Position numbers and translations under genes: made by a program
Source: CAWDYA01 sp963806495
Lineage (GTDB): Bacteria; Acidobacteriota; Polarisedimenticolia; JACPZX01; DASXTC01
Assembly (NCBI GenBank): GCA_963806495.1
Contig: CAWDYA010000008.1
Location: forward strand, 558,001-622,000
Length of the DNA: 64,000 nucleotides
Direction of reading: 5' to 3'
The notes under the pieces: generated by a model
What the model was told of the DNA's origin: nothing
Databases searched by the model: none
Seen by the model: only the letters and a program-made list of their open reading frames with translations
Shown: one piece after another, positions 46,433 to 55,824 of the stretch
Position numbering within the stretch: position 1 is the first letter of the stretch
Layout: each line of letters starts with the position of its first letter

Positions 46433-47056
46433 ATGAACGCGCTACCCCGGACCGCCCGACAGCGGATGACGGCGCCCCAGCGCCGCGAGCAGATCGTCAC
46501 CGAGGCGATGGCGCTGTTCGCCCGCGACGGGTTCGCCGGGACCACGACCCAGCAGATCGCCCGGCGTTGCGGCGTCTCCGAAGCGCTTCTCTATCGTTTC
46601 TTCAAGGACAAGAGCGCACTCTACTCCGCCATCATCGATCGCAAGATCGCCGAGAACGGCGAGCAGCTTTTCCCTCTCGACGCGGCCCGGCGCCACGACG
46701 ACGAGGATGTGTTCCGCACGGTGGGATCGGTGCTCATGCGTAGCATGACACGCGATCCGTCCTTCATGCGCCTGCTCCTGTACAGCGGCCTCGAGGAGCA
46801 CGCAATGTCCGAGATGTTCTACCGGGCGCGGGTGGCGAGGCTGTTCTCCTTTCTCGAGAAGTACATCCGGAAGCGGGCCCGCCAGGGCGCGTTCCGTTGC
46901 ACGAAGCCGGGGCTCATCGCACGGACCTTCGTCGGCATGCTGGTGAACCACATGATCAACCGTGAGGTCTTCCGCTACGACGCCAGCCGGAGGGCGCGCT
47001 CCCAGGACGTCGTCGAGGAGATGGTACGGTTCACTCTCAGAGGGTTGCGCGCATGA
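46433..47056 (+). CDS. TetR-family regulator of the RND operon
   Basis: A 207-residue repressor. The N-terminal helix-turn-helix reads RREQIVTEAMALFARDGFAG, TTTQQIARRCGVSEALLYRFF (about residues 32-52) and KDKSALYSAII. The C-terminal half is all-helical ligand-binding sequence (PSFMRLLLYSGLEEHAMSEMF). Its stop overlaps the start of the outer-membrane factor gene (GCATGA), so it heads a four-gene operon with adaptor and pump. It probably represses from the palindrome at 46401-46410 until a substrate of the pump binds. Confidence 0.93.
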   Translation: MNALPRTARQRMTAPQRREQIVTEAMALFARDGFAGTTTQQIARRCGVSEALLYRFFKDKSALYSAIIDRKIAENGEQLFPLDAARRHDDEDVFRTVGSVLMRSMTRDPSFMRLLLYSGLEEHAMSEMFYRARVARLFSFLEKYIRKRARQGAFRCTKPGLIARTFVGMLVNHMINREVFRYDASRRARSQDVVEEMVRFTLRGLRA

Positions 47057-48498
47057 AGCGGATCGCCTGGATCTGCATCATCGGGCTTCTCGGGGCGCTC
47101 CCCACCGGCTGCGTCGGCACCATGTCCGAGGCGCGTATCGAGCCCGGCACCGCGCCCGACCCGGGCACCGCGTGGGAGCCGCCGGCCTCGGTGGAGACGG
47201 CCCCGCCCCCCGCCGCCCCGCCCGAGATCCCCGCGGACCTGCTCGAGTCGATCGACCACTGGGGCCTGTCGCATCTGATCGATCTGGCGCTGCGCACCAG
47301 CCCGCAGACACGGGTGGCGTGGGCGTCCGCCCGATCGGCCGCCGCGGGCCTCGGCAGCCAGAAGGGCTCGTATTACCCGGCCGTGGGCCTGCAGGCCAAC
47401 TACACCTCCATCAAGGGAACCGCCGTCGCGGGCCAGTTCACCTTCCAGCAGGGCAGCTACGGCGCCGACGTGATCCTCAGCTACCTGCTTCTCGACTTCG
47501 GTGGCCGGAGCGCGTCGGTGGAGATGGCGCGGCAGGCGCTCATCGCGGCCGACTGGACGCACAACGCCGCGATACAGGACGTCATGCTCGAGGTCGAACA
47601 GGCCTACTACCAGTACCTGTTCTCCAGGGCCCTTCTCGAGTCGGAGCAGGCGGCGGTGAAGGAGGCACAGGCCAGCCTCGACGCCGCCGACGGCCGACGT
47701 GAGGCGGGGGTGGGGACGATCGCCGAGGCGCTGCAGGCGAAGACCGTCCTCTCGCAGTCGCAGCTCGAGCTGGCCACAACCGAAGGGGTGCTCAAGACGA
47801 TCAAGGGCGTCCTGGCCACGGCCGTCGGTCTGCCGGCCAACACCGATTTCGATGTTGCGCCGCCGGCCGACGATCTTCCGATGACGGACCTGACCGACGA
47901 CGTCGACACGCTGATCGAGGAGGCCCAGCGGCTCCGCCCGGACCTCGCCGCGGCCCGTTCCCGGGTACGCGAGGCCGAGGCGCGCGTCACGCAGGTGAAG
48001 TCGGCGGGACGTCCGTCGCTTGTCACCAACTGGGACGCGGGGGCCATCACCTACACGGGCAGCGGCTCCACGCAGGAGACCTACCTGGGCACGCTGACGC
48101 TGCGGGTCCCGCTGTTCAACGGCCTGACGCAGGAGTACGACGAGCTGAAGGCGAAGGCGGACGTGGAGACCGAGCGTGCCCGGCTGGACTCGCTGACACA
48201 GACGATCATCTCGCAGGTCTGGTCGAGCTACTACAGGCTGCAGACCGCCGGGAAGCGTCTCGAAGCCACCAAGGATCTGATCGACAGCGCCCAGCAGGCG
48301 TACGACGTGACACGGGGGCGCTACCAGGCGGGCGTCGGGAGCATTCTCGATCTGCTGACGTCCCAGCGGGCGCTTGCCGAAGCGCGCGCGCGTCGCGCGC
48401 AGGCGGACGCGGATCTGCGAATCGCCATGGCTCAGCTCGCCCATGACACGGGGACGCTGCTGGCTTCCCCCCACACCGACACGAAAGGCACACCATGA
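47053..48498 (+). CDS. Outer-membrane efflux lipoprotein (OprM/TolC family)
   Basis: A 481-residue outer-membrane factor. The signal peptide ends in a lipobox (LPTGC, cysteine near residue 18), so it is a lipoprotein. Two OEP repeats follow. The first contains LIDLALRTSPQTRVAWASARS and GSYGADVILSYLLLDFGGRSA; the second contains LRVPLFNGLTQEYDELKAKAD and the ending YDVTRGRYQAGVGSILDLLTSQRA. These are the TolC-like channel motifs. It forms the outer-membrane exit of the pump encoded downstream. It overlaps both neighbours by four bases. Confidence 0.95.
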   Translation: MKRIAWICIIGLLGALPTGCVGTMSEARIEPGTAPDPGTAWEPPASVETAPPPAAPPEIPADLLESIDHWGLSHLIDLALRTSPQTRVAWASARSAAAGLGSQKGSYYPAVGLQANYTSIKGTAVAGQFTFQQGSYGADVILSYLLLDFGGRSASVEMARQALIAADWTHNAAIQDVMLEVEQAYYQYLFSRALLESEQAAVKEAQASLDAADGRREAGVGTIAEALQAKTVLSQSQLELATTEGVLKTIKGVLATAVGLPANTDFDVAPPADDLPMTDLTDDVDTLIEEAQRLRPDLAAARSRVREAEARVTQVKSAGRPSLVTNWDAGAITYTGSGSTQETYLGTLTLRVPLFNGLTQEYDELKAKADVETERARLDSLTQTIISQVWSSYYRLQTAGKRLEATKDLIDSAQQAYDVTRGRYQAGVGSILDLLTSQRALAEARARRAQADADLRIAMAQLAHDTGTLLASPHTDTKGTP

Positions 48499-49617
48499 GA
48501 CTCACGGCTTCCGGCTCCACCCTCACGGCCGGCGCGGCGGCCCTGCTCCTGGCCTTGTCCGGGTGCTCGCCCGCGGCGACCCCCGCACCGGGGCCCGATG
48601 CCGTCCCGGTCGCCGTGGCCACGGTCGTCCAGAAAGCGATCCCGGTGCAGATCCAGGCGATCGGGCGGGTCGAAGCCTACTCGACCGTCGACGTGAAATC
48701 GCAGGTGGGAGGCATCCTTACCGGCGTGCACTTCGAGGAGGGTCAGGACGTCCGCAAGGGAGACCTTCTGTTCACCATCGACAAGCGCTCCTACCAGGCC
48801 TCGCTCGACCAGGCCGAGGCCGCCCTGGCGAGGGACCGGATCCAGCTCGCGACCGCGAGGGAGAACGCCGAGCGGTACACCGACCTCGTCAAGAAGGAAT
48901 ACGTCACCCGGGAGGAGTACGACCGGATCAAGTCCCAGGCGGACGCGCTCGACGCCGTGGTCAAGGCCGACGAGGCGGCGGTAGAGAACGCCCGCCTTCA
49001 GGTCGGCTACTGCACGATCACCTCTCCGATCGCGGGTCGTACCGGCAAGCTGATGGTCCATCAGGGCAACCTGGTGAAGGCCAACGCCGACACGCCGATG
49101 GTGACCATCAACCAGGTCGAGCCGATCTACGTGGCCTTCTCGGTGCCCGAGGACGATCTGCCGGAGATCCGCCGCCACGCCTCATCGGGGACCCTGGTCG
49201 CCGAAGCGCACCCCGCCGGCAACGCTGGGAGCGCCGAGAGCGGGAAGCTGCACATTCATCGACAATGCCGTGGATCGCAGCACGGGGACCATCGAGCTGA
49301 AGGCTACCTTCACAAACGAGGACCGCGCGCTGTGGCCGGGGCAGTTCATCGATGTGAGCCTCACCCTCTCCGATGCAGCCCGACGCGATCCTGGTCCCCT
49401 CCCAGGCGGTGCAGACCGGCCAGGAGGGACTCCTTCGTCTTCGTGGTCGGAGAAGGACATGACCGTGGAGTCGCGCCCCGTCAGCCCGGGCAGGAGCGTC
49501 GACGGTCAGACCGTGATCGAGAGCGGTCTGAGCGAGGACGAGACCGTGGTCACAGACGGGCAGCTCCGGCTCACGCCCGGAGCCAGGGTCGAGGTGAAGT
49601 CCGAGGTCGGATCGTGA
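48495..49617 (+). CDS. RND periplasmic adaptor lipoprotein (four 1-base insertions)
   Basis: About 372 residues once extra bases near 49251, 49375, 49430 and 49449 are removed. A lipobox (ALSGC, cysteine near residue 26) makes it a lipoprotein. The first half is intact and shows the barrel-sandwich and hairpin parts: VDVKSQVGGILTGVHFEEGQ, QAEAALARDRIQLATARENA and YCTITSPIAGRTGKLMVHQG. The second half alternates between frames: TGTIELKATFTNEDRALWPG, then VPSQAVQTGQ, then VESRPVSPG. Together they give a normal AcrA/MdtA-type protein. It links pump and outer-membrane channel. Confidence 0.9.
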
Positions 49618-52600
49618 ACATCGCCGGGGGGTTCATCCGCCGACCGGTCATGACGACCATCGTCATGGTGGGGATCCTCCTGTTCGGCGTGATGGCCTAC
49701 AGGCTGCTGCCGGTGAGCGACCTGCCGAACGTGGACTTCCCCACCATCCAGGTGTCCGCGTCCCTGCCGGGCGCCAGCCCGGAGACGATGGCCTCGGCCG
49801 TCGCCACGCCGCTCGAGCGGCAGTTCTCGACCATCGCCGGTCTCGACTCGATGAGCTCGGCCAGCGCGCTCGGCTCCACCCAGATCACGCTGCAGTTCGA
49901 CCTGAGCCGCGAGCTGGACGCCGCCGCGCAGGACGTCCAGGCGGCGATCGCCAAGGTGACGTCACAGCTCCCCAAGGACATGCCGAGCCCGCCCACCTAC
50001 CAGAAGGTGAACCCGGCCGACCAGCCGATCCTGTACCTGGCGCTGACGTCTCCCAGCCTGCCGCTGTCGACGCTCGACGAGTACGGCGAGACGCTGATGG
50101 CGCAGCGGATCTCGACCGTCACCGGCGTGGCCCAGGTCGTCGTCTACGGCTCGCAGAAATACGCGGTGCGCATCAAGCTCGACCCGAAGGCGCTCGCCAC
50201 ACGCGGCATCGGCCTCGACGAGGTCACGGCCGCGGTGCAGAACGCGAACGTCAATCTGCCCACCGGCACGCTTTACGGCGAGCACCGCTCCTTCACCGTC
50301 GAGGCGAACGGTCAGCTCACGGCGGCGGATCAGTACCTGCCGGTGATCGTGGCCTACCGCGACGGCGCGCCGGTGCGGATCCGCGACCTGGGCACCGCCA
50401 TCGACAGCGTGGAGAACGACAAGACCGCCGCCTGGTTCGGAAACCGGAAGGCGATCCAGCGCTCGATCGTGCTCGCGATCCAGCGACAGCCCGGCACCAA
50501 CACCGTCGAGGTGTCCGACCGGGTCAAGTCGCTGATCCCGCAGCTTTCGCGCGCAGATGCCGGCGTCGGTCACGCTCGCGGTGCTGTACGACCGGTCCGA
50601 GTCGATCCGCGATTCGGTCCAGGACGTGAAGTTCACGCTTCTGCTGACGCTCTGCCTGGTCATCCTGGTCATCTTCCTGTTCCTGAGGAATCTCTCCGCC
50701 ACCGTGATCCCCAGCCTCGCGCTGCCGATGTCGATCATCGGGACCTTCTCGGTGATGTACCTGCTGGGATACAGCCTGGACAACCTCTCCCTGATGGCAC
50801 TCACCCTCTCGGTGGGGTTCGTCGTCGACGACGCGATCGTCATGCTGGAGAACATCGTCCGGCACATGGAGATGGGCGAGGCGCCGTTCCAGGCGGCGTT
50901 GTCGGGGCGCGAAGGAGATCGGCTTCACCATCATCTCCATGACCATCTCCCTGACGGCGGTCTTCATCCCGGTGCTCTTCATGGGCGGGATCATCGGCCG
51001 GCTGTTCCACGAGTTCGCCGTGACCATCGGCACGGCGGTGCTCGTCTCCGGCTTCGTCTCGCTGTCCCTGACGCCGATGCTCGCGAGCCGGTTCCTGCGG
51101 CCCCCCGCGCAGGAACGCCACGGCCGGGTCTACGCCGCCTCGGAGAAGGTCTTCGACTCGGGTCTGGGCCTCTACGAGCGCAGCATTGAAATGGTCGCTG
51201 CGCCACAAGGGCACGATGATGGCGATGACGGCCCTGGTCCTCGCGGGCACGGTGCTGCTCTTCATGAAGATCCCGAAGGGCTTCCTGCCGAGCGAGGACA
51301 ACAACCAGATCTTCGCCTTCACCGAGGCGATCGAGGGGATCTCGTTCGACTCGATGGTCAAACACCAGATGGAGGCCAACCGGATCGTCCAGCAGGACCC
51401 GTACGTCGAGCGCTTCTTCTCGAGCGCCGGGGCGCGCGGCAGCATCACCGCGAGCAACTCGGGCGTCATCTTCATGCGTCTGGTGGACCGCAGCCGAGCG
51501 CGATCTGTCGGTGGACGAGGTGATCCAGGAGATGCGCGGCCGCGTGGCCGGCATCCCGGGGCTCCGGCTGTTCCTGCAGAACCTGCCCCCGATCCGGATC
51601 GGCGGGCAGCTCACCAAGAGCCAGTACCAGTACACCCTGCGGGGCGCCGACACCGGACGAGCTGTACCACTACGCGCCCATCATGGAGGAGAAGCTGCAG
51701 CGGGCTGCCCGGCCTGCGCGACGTCACCACCGACCTGCAGCTCAAGAACCCCCATGTCAATGTCGACATCCATCGCGACAAGGCGTCCGCCCTGGGGATC
51801 AGCGCGGCCGCGATCGAGGGGGCGCTGTACGACGCGTACGGCTCGAGGCAGGTCTCCACGATCTTCGCGCCCAACAACCAGTACAAGGTGATCGTGGAGC
51901 TGGAGGAACGGTACCAGAACGATCCGTCGGTGCTCTCGAAGCTGTACGTCCACTCGTCGACCGGCGAGGTGGTGCCGCTGGAGGCCGTGGCGGACCTCAG
52001 ACCGGCTCTCGGGCCGCTGACGGTGAACCACTCGGGGCAGCTCCCCGCCGTCACGCTCTCCTTCAACCTGGACCCGGGCGTCTCGCTCGGCGAGGCGGTT
52101 TCCGAGGTGGACGCCGAGGCGTTGAGGACGCTGCCCGCCACGATCAGCACCAGCTTCCAGGGGACGGCGCAGGCGTTCTCGTCGTCGCTGCAGGGGCTCG
52201 GGCTCCTGCTCGTGATGGCGATCCTCGTCATCTACATGGTCCTGGGGATCCTGTACGAGAGCTTCGTTCACCCGATCACCATTCTCTCGGCGCTGCCGTT
52301 CGCGGGCTTCGGCGCGCTGATGACGCTGATGATGTTCCGACACCGAGCTGTCGATCTACGCTTTCGTCGGGATCATCATGCTGGTCGGCCTGGTGAAGAA
52401 GAACGGCATCATGATGATCGACTTCGCGATCGAGGCGCAGCGCGAACGAGGGGAAGGCCGCGCCCGACGCGATCTACGAGGCATGCGTGATCCGGTTCCG
52501 GCCGATCATGATGACCACGATGGCCGCGCTGATGGGCACGCTGCCGATCGCGCTCGGGCTCGGCGCGGGCGCGGAGTCGCGGCGGCCCCTCGGGCTCGCG

Positions 52601-52747
52601 GTGGTCGGCGGGCTGCTCTTCTCCCAGATGCTGACGCTGTACGTCACCCCGGTGGTCTATCTCTACATGGAGCGTCTGCAGCAGCACCTCGGCAGGCTGC
52701 GGATCGCACGCACGGCGCAGGACGCTCAGGCCCCGCAGGAAGGATGA
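49614..52747 (+). CDS. RND multidrug efflux permease, AcrB/MdtB type (eight 1-base insertions)
   Basis: About 1041 residues once extra bases near 50553, 50907, 51188, 51495, 51655, 51704, 52338 and 52447 are removed, the length of a normal HAE1 pump. The start GTG overlaps the adaptor stop. The N-terminus is FIRRPVMTTIVMVGILLFG and YRLLPVSDLPNVDFPTIQVS. Proton-relay helices are seen in MALTLSVGFVVDDAIVMLEN. Later fragments include TIFAPNNQYKVIVELEERYQ, YAFVGIIMLVGLVKKNGIMM and GALMGTLPIALGLG. It exports drugs or toxic compounds by proton exchange. Such even spread of insertions through a conserved gene points to sequencing error. Confidence 0.9.
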
Positions 52748-52760
52748 CGCCGGATCCGGA

Positions 52761-54139
52761 TCATCCGGGCGGCTCGAGCTCCTGGAGCATGGTGGGGATC
52801 AGCTCTGCCACGGTCGGGTGGATGTGGACGGCACGCGAGATCGTGGTGTACGGCGCCTTCGCGTACATCACGTCGAGCATCAGGTGGACCGCCTCGTCGC
52901 CGTTGACGCCCAGGATGGCGGCGCCGAGTATCTCCTTCGTGTCGGCATCGACGAGCACCTTCATGAAGCCGTCCGTCTCGCTGCGCTCGCGGGCGCGGCC
53001 GACACGGCTCATGGGGCGCCTCCCGACCAGGATGCGCCGTCCGGTGGCGCGCGCCTGCGCCTCGGTCATCCCCACCCTGCCGAGCGGCGGGTCGATGAAC
53101 AACCCGTAGCAGGTGATCCGGTCGGAGACCCGGCGCGGGTCGTCGTCGAACAGGTTGGCGGCCACGATCTCGTAGTCGTTGTACGAGGTGTGCGTGAACG
53201 CTCCCTTGCCGTTGCAGTCGCCGATCGCCCAGATCCCGTCGACGTTCGTCCGGAGCTGATCGTCCACCTCGATGAACCCGCGGGCGTCGACCTTCACGCC
53301 GGCGCTCTCCAGGCCCAGGTCGTCCGTGTTGGGCACGCGCCCCACCGCCAGCAACAGGTGCGTTCCGGCCACCTCGGGAGCCCCCTCCTTGCAGGAGAGC
53401 GAGACCGCGACGCCGTCGCCCCGCCGGGCGGCGCCGAGACACTCGGCGTTGAGGCGTATCGCGACGCCTTCGTTCTCGAGGATGCCGCGGATCGCCTCGG
53501 AGACCTCCGGGTCCTCCCGCTTGATGAGCCGCGGGCCCCGCTCGACGATCGTCACGCGGCTGCCGAACCGCCGGAACATCTGCCCGAACTCCAGCCCGAT
53601 GTAGCTGCCGCCGATGATAATCAGGTGCCCGGGCAGGAAGTCCACCTCCATCATCCCGGAGTTGGTCAGCCAGGGGACCTCCTCCAGGCCGGGCAGCTCC
53701 GGCACCGCGGCGCGCGCGCCGACATTGAGGAAGATCCGATCGGCGGTCAAGGTCTGGCCGCCGACGGAGACGGCATGCGGCCCTTCGAGACGCCCGTGGC
53801 CGCGATACAGGGTCACATTCTCCATCCCCTCCAGCCACGAGGTCACGCCCTGGTTCGACTCCCCGGATATCTCCTTCATACGCGCCCGCACACGCTTCAT
53901 GTCGACGCTCACCGGCCCGCTCGAAGACCCCGAAGTCCGGGCCGCGCCGGCGCCATGTGCGCCGCCCGGGCGCTGGCCACGAGCGCCTTGGTGGGGATGC
54001 AGCCGACGTTGACACAGGTGCCGCCGATCAGCTTGCGCTCCAGGACCGCCACCTTCATCTTCTCGCGGCTCAGGCGGCCGGCCAGCGGCGGCCCGGACTG
54101 GCCGGTGCCGATGACGATCGCGTCGTAGCGGGTCGACAT
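52761..54139 (-). CDS. FAD-dependent pyridine nucleotide-disulfide oxidoreductase (two 1-base insertions)
   Basis: About 458 residues from the ATG at 54139, once extra bases near 53913 and 53950 are removed. The FAD site is YDAIVIGTGQSGPPLA and the redox-active disulfide GGTCVNVGCIPTKALVA (CxxxxC). An NAD(P)H site follows (IIIGGSYIGLEFGQMFRRFG), then GIWAIGDCNGKGAFTHTSYN and the dimer-interface histidines in SRAVHIHPTVAELI. It resembles mercuric reductase and dihydrolipoamide dehydrogenase, but the extra cysteines of MerA are not visible. The natural disulfide substrate is unknown. It lies 11 bases after the MBL hydrolase gene on the same strand, so the two are likely co-transcribed. Confidence 0.9.
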
Positions 54140-54150
54140 GACGGAGCTCC

Positions 54151-54864
54151 TCAGGACATCAGCCGCCGCCACTCCTCGAGGCTGCGGACCTTGCAGATAC
54201 GGATTCTCCCGCCGCTGCTCGCCGAGGGTCGACGAGGGTGCGTGGCCGTAATGATGCCCCGGCAGGAGCACCACGTCGTCGGGAAGCCGGCTGAGCCTCT
54301 GCGTCAGAGTGCGGTACATCTCCTCGGGATCGCCCCCGGCAGGTCGACCCGGCCGCAACCCTGGATGAACAGGGTGTCGCCCGAGACCAGCGCCTGGTCG
54401 CCCACCAGAAAGCTCTGGCTGCCCGGCGTGTGTCCTGGCGTGTGGATCAGCCTCACCGGGACCTTCCCGGCCGGGACCACGTCGTCGCTGTCATGACGGA
54501 CCAGGTCGCTCTCGGAAAGCCCCGTCAGGGAGAGGACGCCGTCCGCTTCATTGCGGTTGACATGGACGGGAACGTCCCGCCGGGCCTTCAGCTCCGCGAG
54601 GCCCTCGACCCGGTGGCCGAACAGATCCCCTCCGATATGGTCGGGATGGTAGTGCGTGGCCAGAACTCCCGTCAGGCGCATTCCCTCCTGCTCGATCGCC
54701 TCGAGGATGCCGCCCACGTCCCAGGCGGGGTCCACCACGAGACACTCCGCCGACTCGCGGTCGCCGATCAGATAGACGAAGTTGAGCATCTGGGCACCGA
54801 TCGAGTCGGATGTGGCGATGTCCAGGCCCCCCTGGAGCTGCTTGATGAAGATTCTCTCGTTCAC
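54151..54864 (-). CDS. Metallo-beta-lactamase-fold hydrolase, glyoxalase II-like (two indels)
   Basis: About 237 residues from a GTG at 54864, once a missing base near 54335 and an extra base near 54190 are corrected. The metal motif is ATHYHPDHIGGD, followed by HTPGHTPGSQSFLVGD, LVSGDTLFIQGCGRVDLPG and the last metal histidine in LLPGHHYG. The protein ends NPYLQ then VRSLEEWRRLMS. Such enzymes are glyoxalase II or persulfide dioxygenase relatives. A TATGAT hexamer at 54876-54871 is only six bases from the GTG, so the transcript may be leaderless. It precedes the flavin disulfide reductase, suggesting a thiol-metabolism pair. Confidence 0.85.
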
Positions 54865-54930
54865 GCACGAATCATACCCCAGACGGCATCTGATCGACCA
54901 CGCGGTTCCCTCCCTGCAGTGAGCAACGCT

Positions 54931-54943
54931 GTGATAGCATCAC
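54931..54943. promoter_or_regulatory. Inverted repeat upstream of the small secreted protein gene
   Basis: GTGATAGCATCAC is a perfect inverted repeat (GTGAT/ATCAC with a three-base centre) 36 bases before the ATG at 54979. It contains a possible -10 hexamer, TAGCAT. It could be an operator for this gene pair; there is no obvious -35. Confidence 0.35.
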
Positions 54944-54978
54944 GTCGGTACCGGCCCCTGTCACCTGGAGGGAACCTC

Positions 54979-55440
54979 ATGAAACGGTTCCACGTTTCGC
55001 TCTCCATCGTCGTGCTGCTTCTCGCAGGCACCGTCGCGGCCCAGGCCCCGGAATCCGGCGACGCCAGCCCGAAGGAGCGGCTGCTCCGGGCGATCCGGTT
55101 GCCCAGCACCGCGGACGAAGCGCGGCAGGCGGGAGTCCCTGATGAGCAGGTGCGAGAGGCGCTGAACGTTGTTCGCGGGCACGGCATCGATGCGGGGGAC
55201 GCCCAGCTGGTGCTCGAGGAGGAGGTTCGCAGCGTGAAGGAAAACGGCCCGATCGAGAATTTCGGGGCGTTCGTCCGGTCGGGCCTCGACCGCGGGCTGC
55301 GAGGGCGCGAGCTCGCCTCGGCCATCCGGGCCGAACATGTCGCTCATGGAAAGGGCCGCGGCCCGGGCAAGACCGGCGCCCGCGACAGTGAAGGCCCAGG
55401 AAAGAGCAAAGGGAAACACGGACCCGGGGGGGGACACTGA
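54979..55440 (+). CDS. Small secreted basic protein of unknown function
   Basis: A 153-residue protein with a signal peptide (RFHVSLSIVVLLLAGTVAAQA) and a helical middle (SPKERLLRAIRLPSTADEAR; DEQVREALNVVRGHGIDAGDA). The tail is rich in Gly, Lys and His (GKGRGPGKTG, KGKHGPGGGH). GGAGGGAA precedes the ATG. No domain is recognised. The alternating short helices could bind a partner or nucleic acid or metal through the His/Gly tail, but that is speculation. The next gene begins at its stop codon (TGATG). Confidence 0.65.
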   Translation: MKRFHVSLSIVVLLLAGTVAAQAPESGDASPKERLLRAIRLPSTADEARQAGVPDEQVREALNVVRGHGIDAGDAQLVLEEEVRSVKENGPIENFGAFVRSGLDRGLRGRELASAIRAEHVAHGKGRGPGKTGARDSEGPGKSKGKHGPGGGH

Positions 55441-55772
55441 TGCGTGACACCGCTGTTGCTGTGCTGGCTGCGGCCGCTCTGATCGGCCTGTGCGCGTGCG
55501 GATCCTCCCAGGAGGAACCCACTCCGCCGGCACCGCCTGCGGCCACCGCTCCCGCTGGCGCCACGAACTCCGACATCGCCCCTTCGCCGGCCGCCGGCGA
55601 CACCGTGACGCTGGCCGTGGAGATCGCGAAGGAGATCGCCGACGACCCCGATCACGCGGCCGAGATCCTCTCCCGGCACGGCATGACCGAGAAGCAGTTC
55701 GAGGCGATGATGTTCGACATCGCGGTGGATCCGGATCTCAGCCGCCGCTACAGCGCCGCGATGGAGCGCTGA
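55440..55772 (+). CDS. Small lipoprotein of unknown function
   Basis: A 110-residue protein. The signal ends in a lipobox, IGLCAC (cysteine near residue 20), so it is a lipoprotein. A Pro/Ala-rich linker (PTPPAPPAATAPAG) precedes a compact helical domain of about 60 residues (TLAVEIAKEIADDPDHAAEI, LSRHGMTEKQFEAMMFDIAV). It overlaps the previous small secreted protein by one base, and the two share a helical style (short helix pairs with Asp/Glu). They may act together at the envelope; no function is known. Confidence 0.7.
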   Translation: MRDTAVAVLAAAALIGLCACGSSQEEPTPPAPPAATAPAGATNSDIAPSPAAGDTVTLAVEIAKEIADDPDHAAEILSRHGMTEKQFEAMMFDIAVDPDLSRRYSAAMER

Positions 55773-55824
55773 GCGGCAGCCGCGCTGCAGCCGTGCCACG
55801 CGGCGGCGTCCGGCCGGGAGACCG

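Noticed and set aside
49251..52450. Programmed +1 frameshifting or four-base codons in the RND operon
   Set aside because: The frame changes at twelve sites, but the bases around them share no slippery motif or common codon, and other genes show missing bases instead. Random sequencing error explains them better.
52761..54139. Mercuric reductase
   Set aside because: The fold and CxxxxC disulfide fit, but there is no N-terminal HMA domain, no C-terminal cysteine pair and no mer genes nearby.
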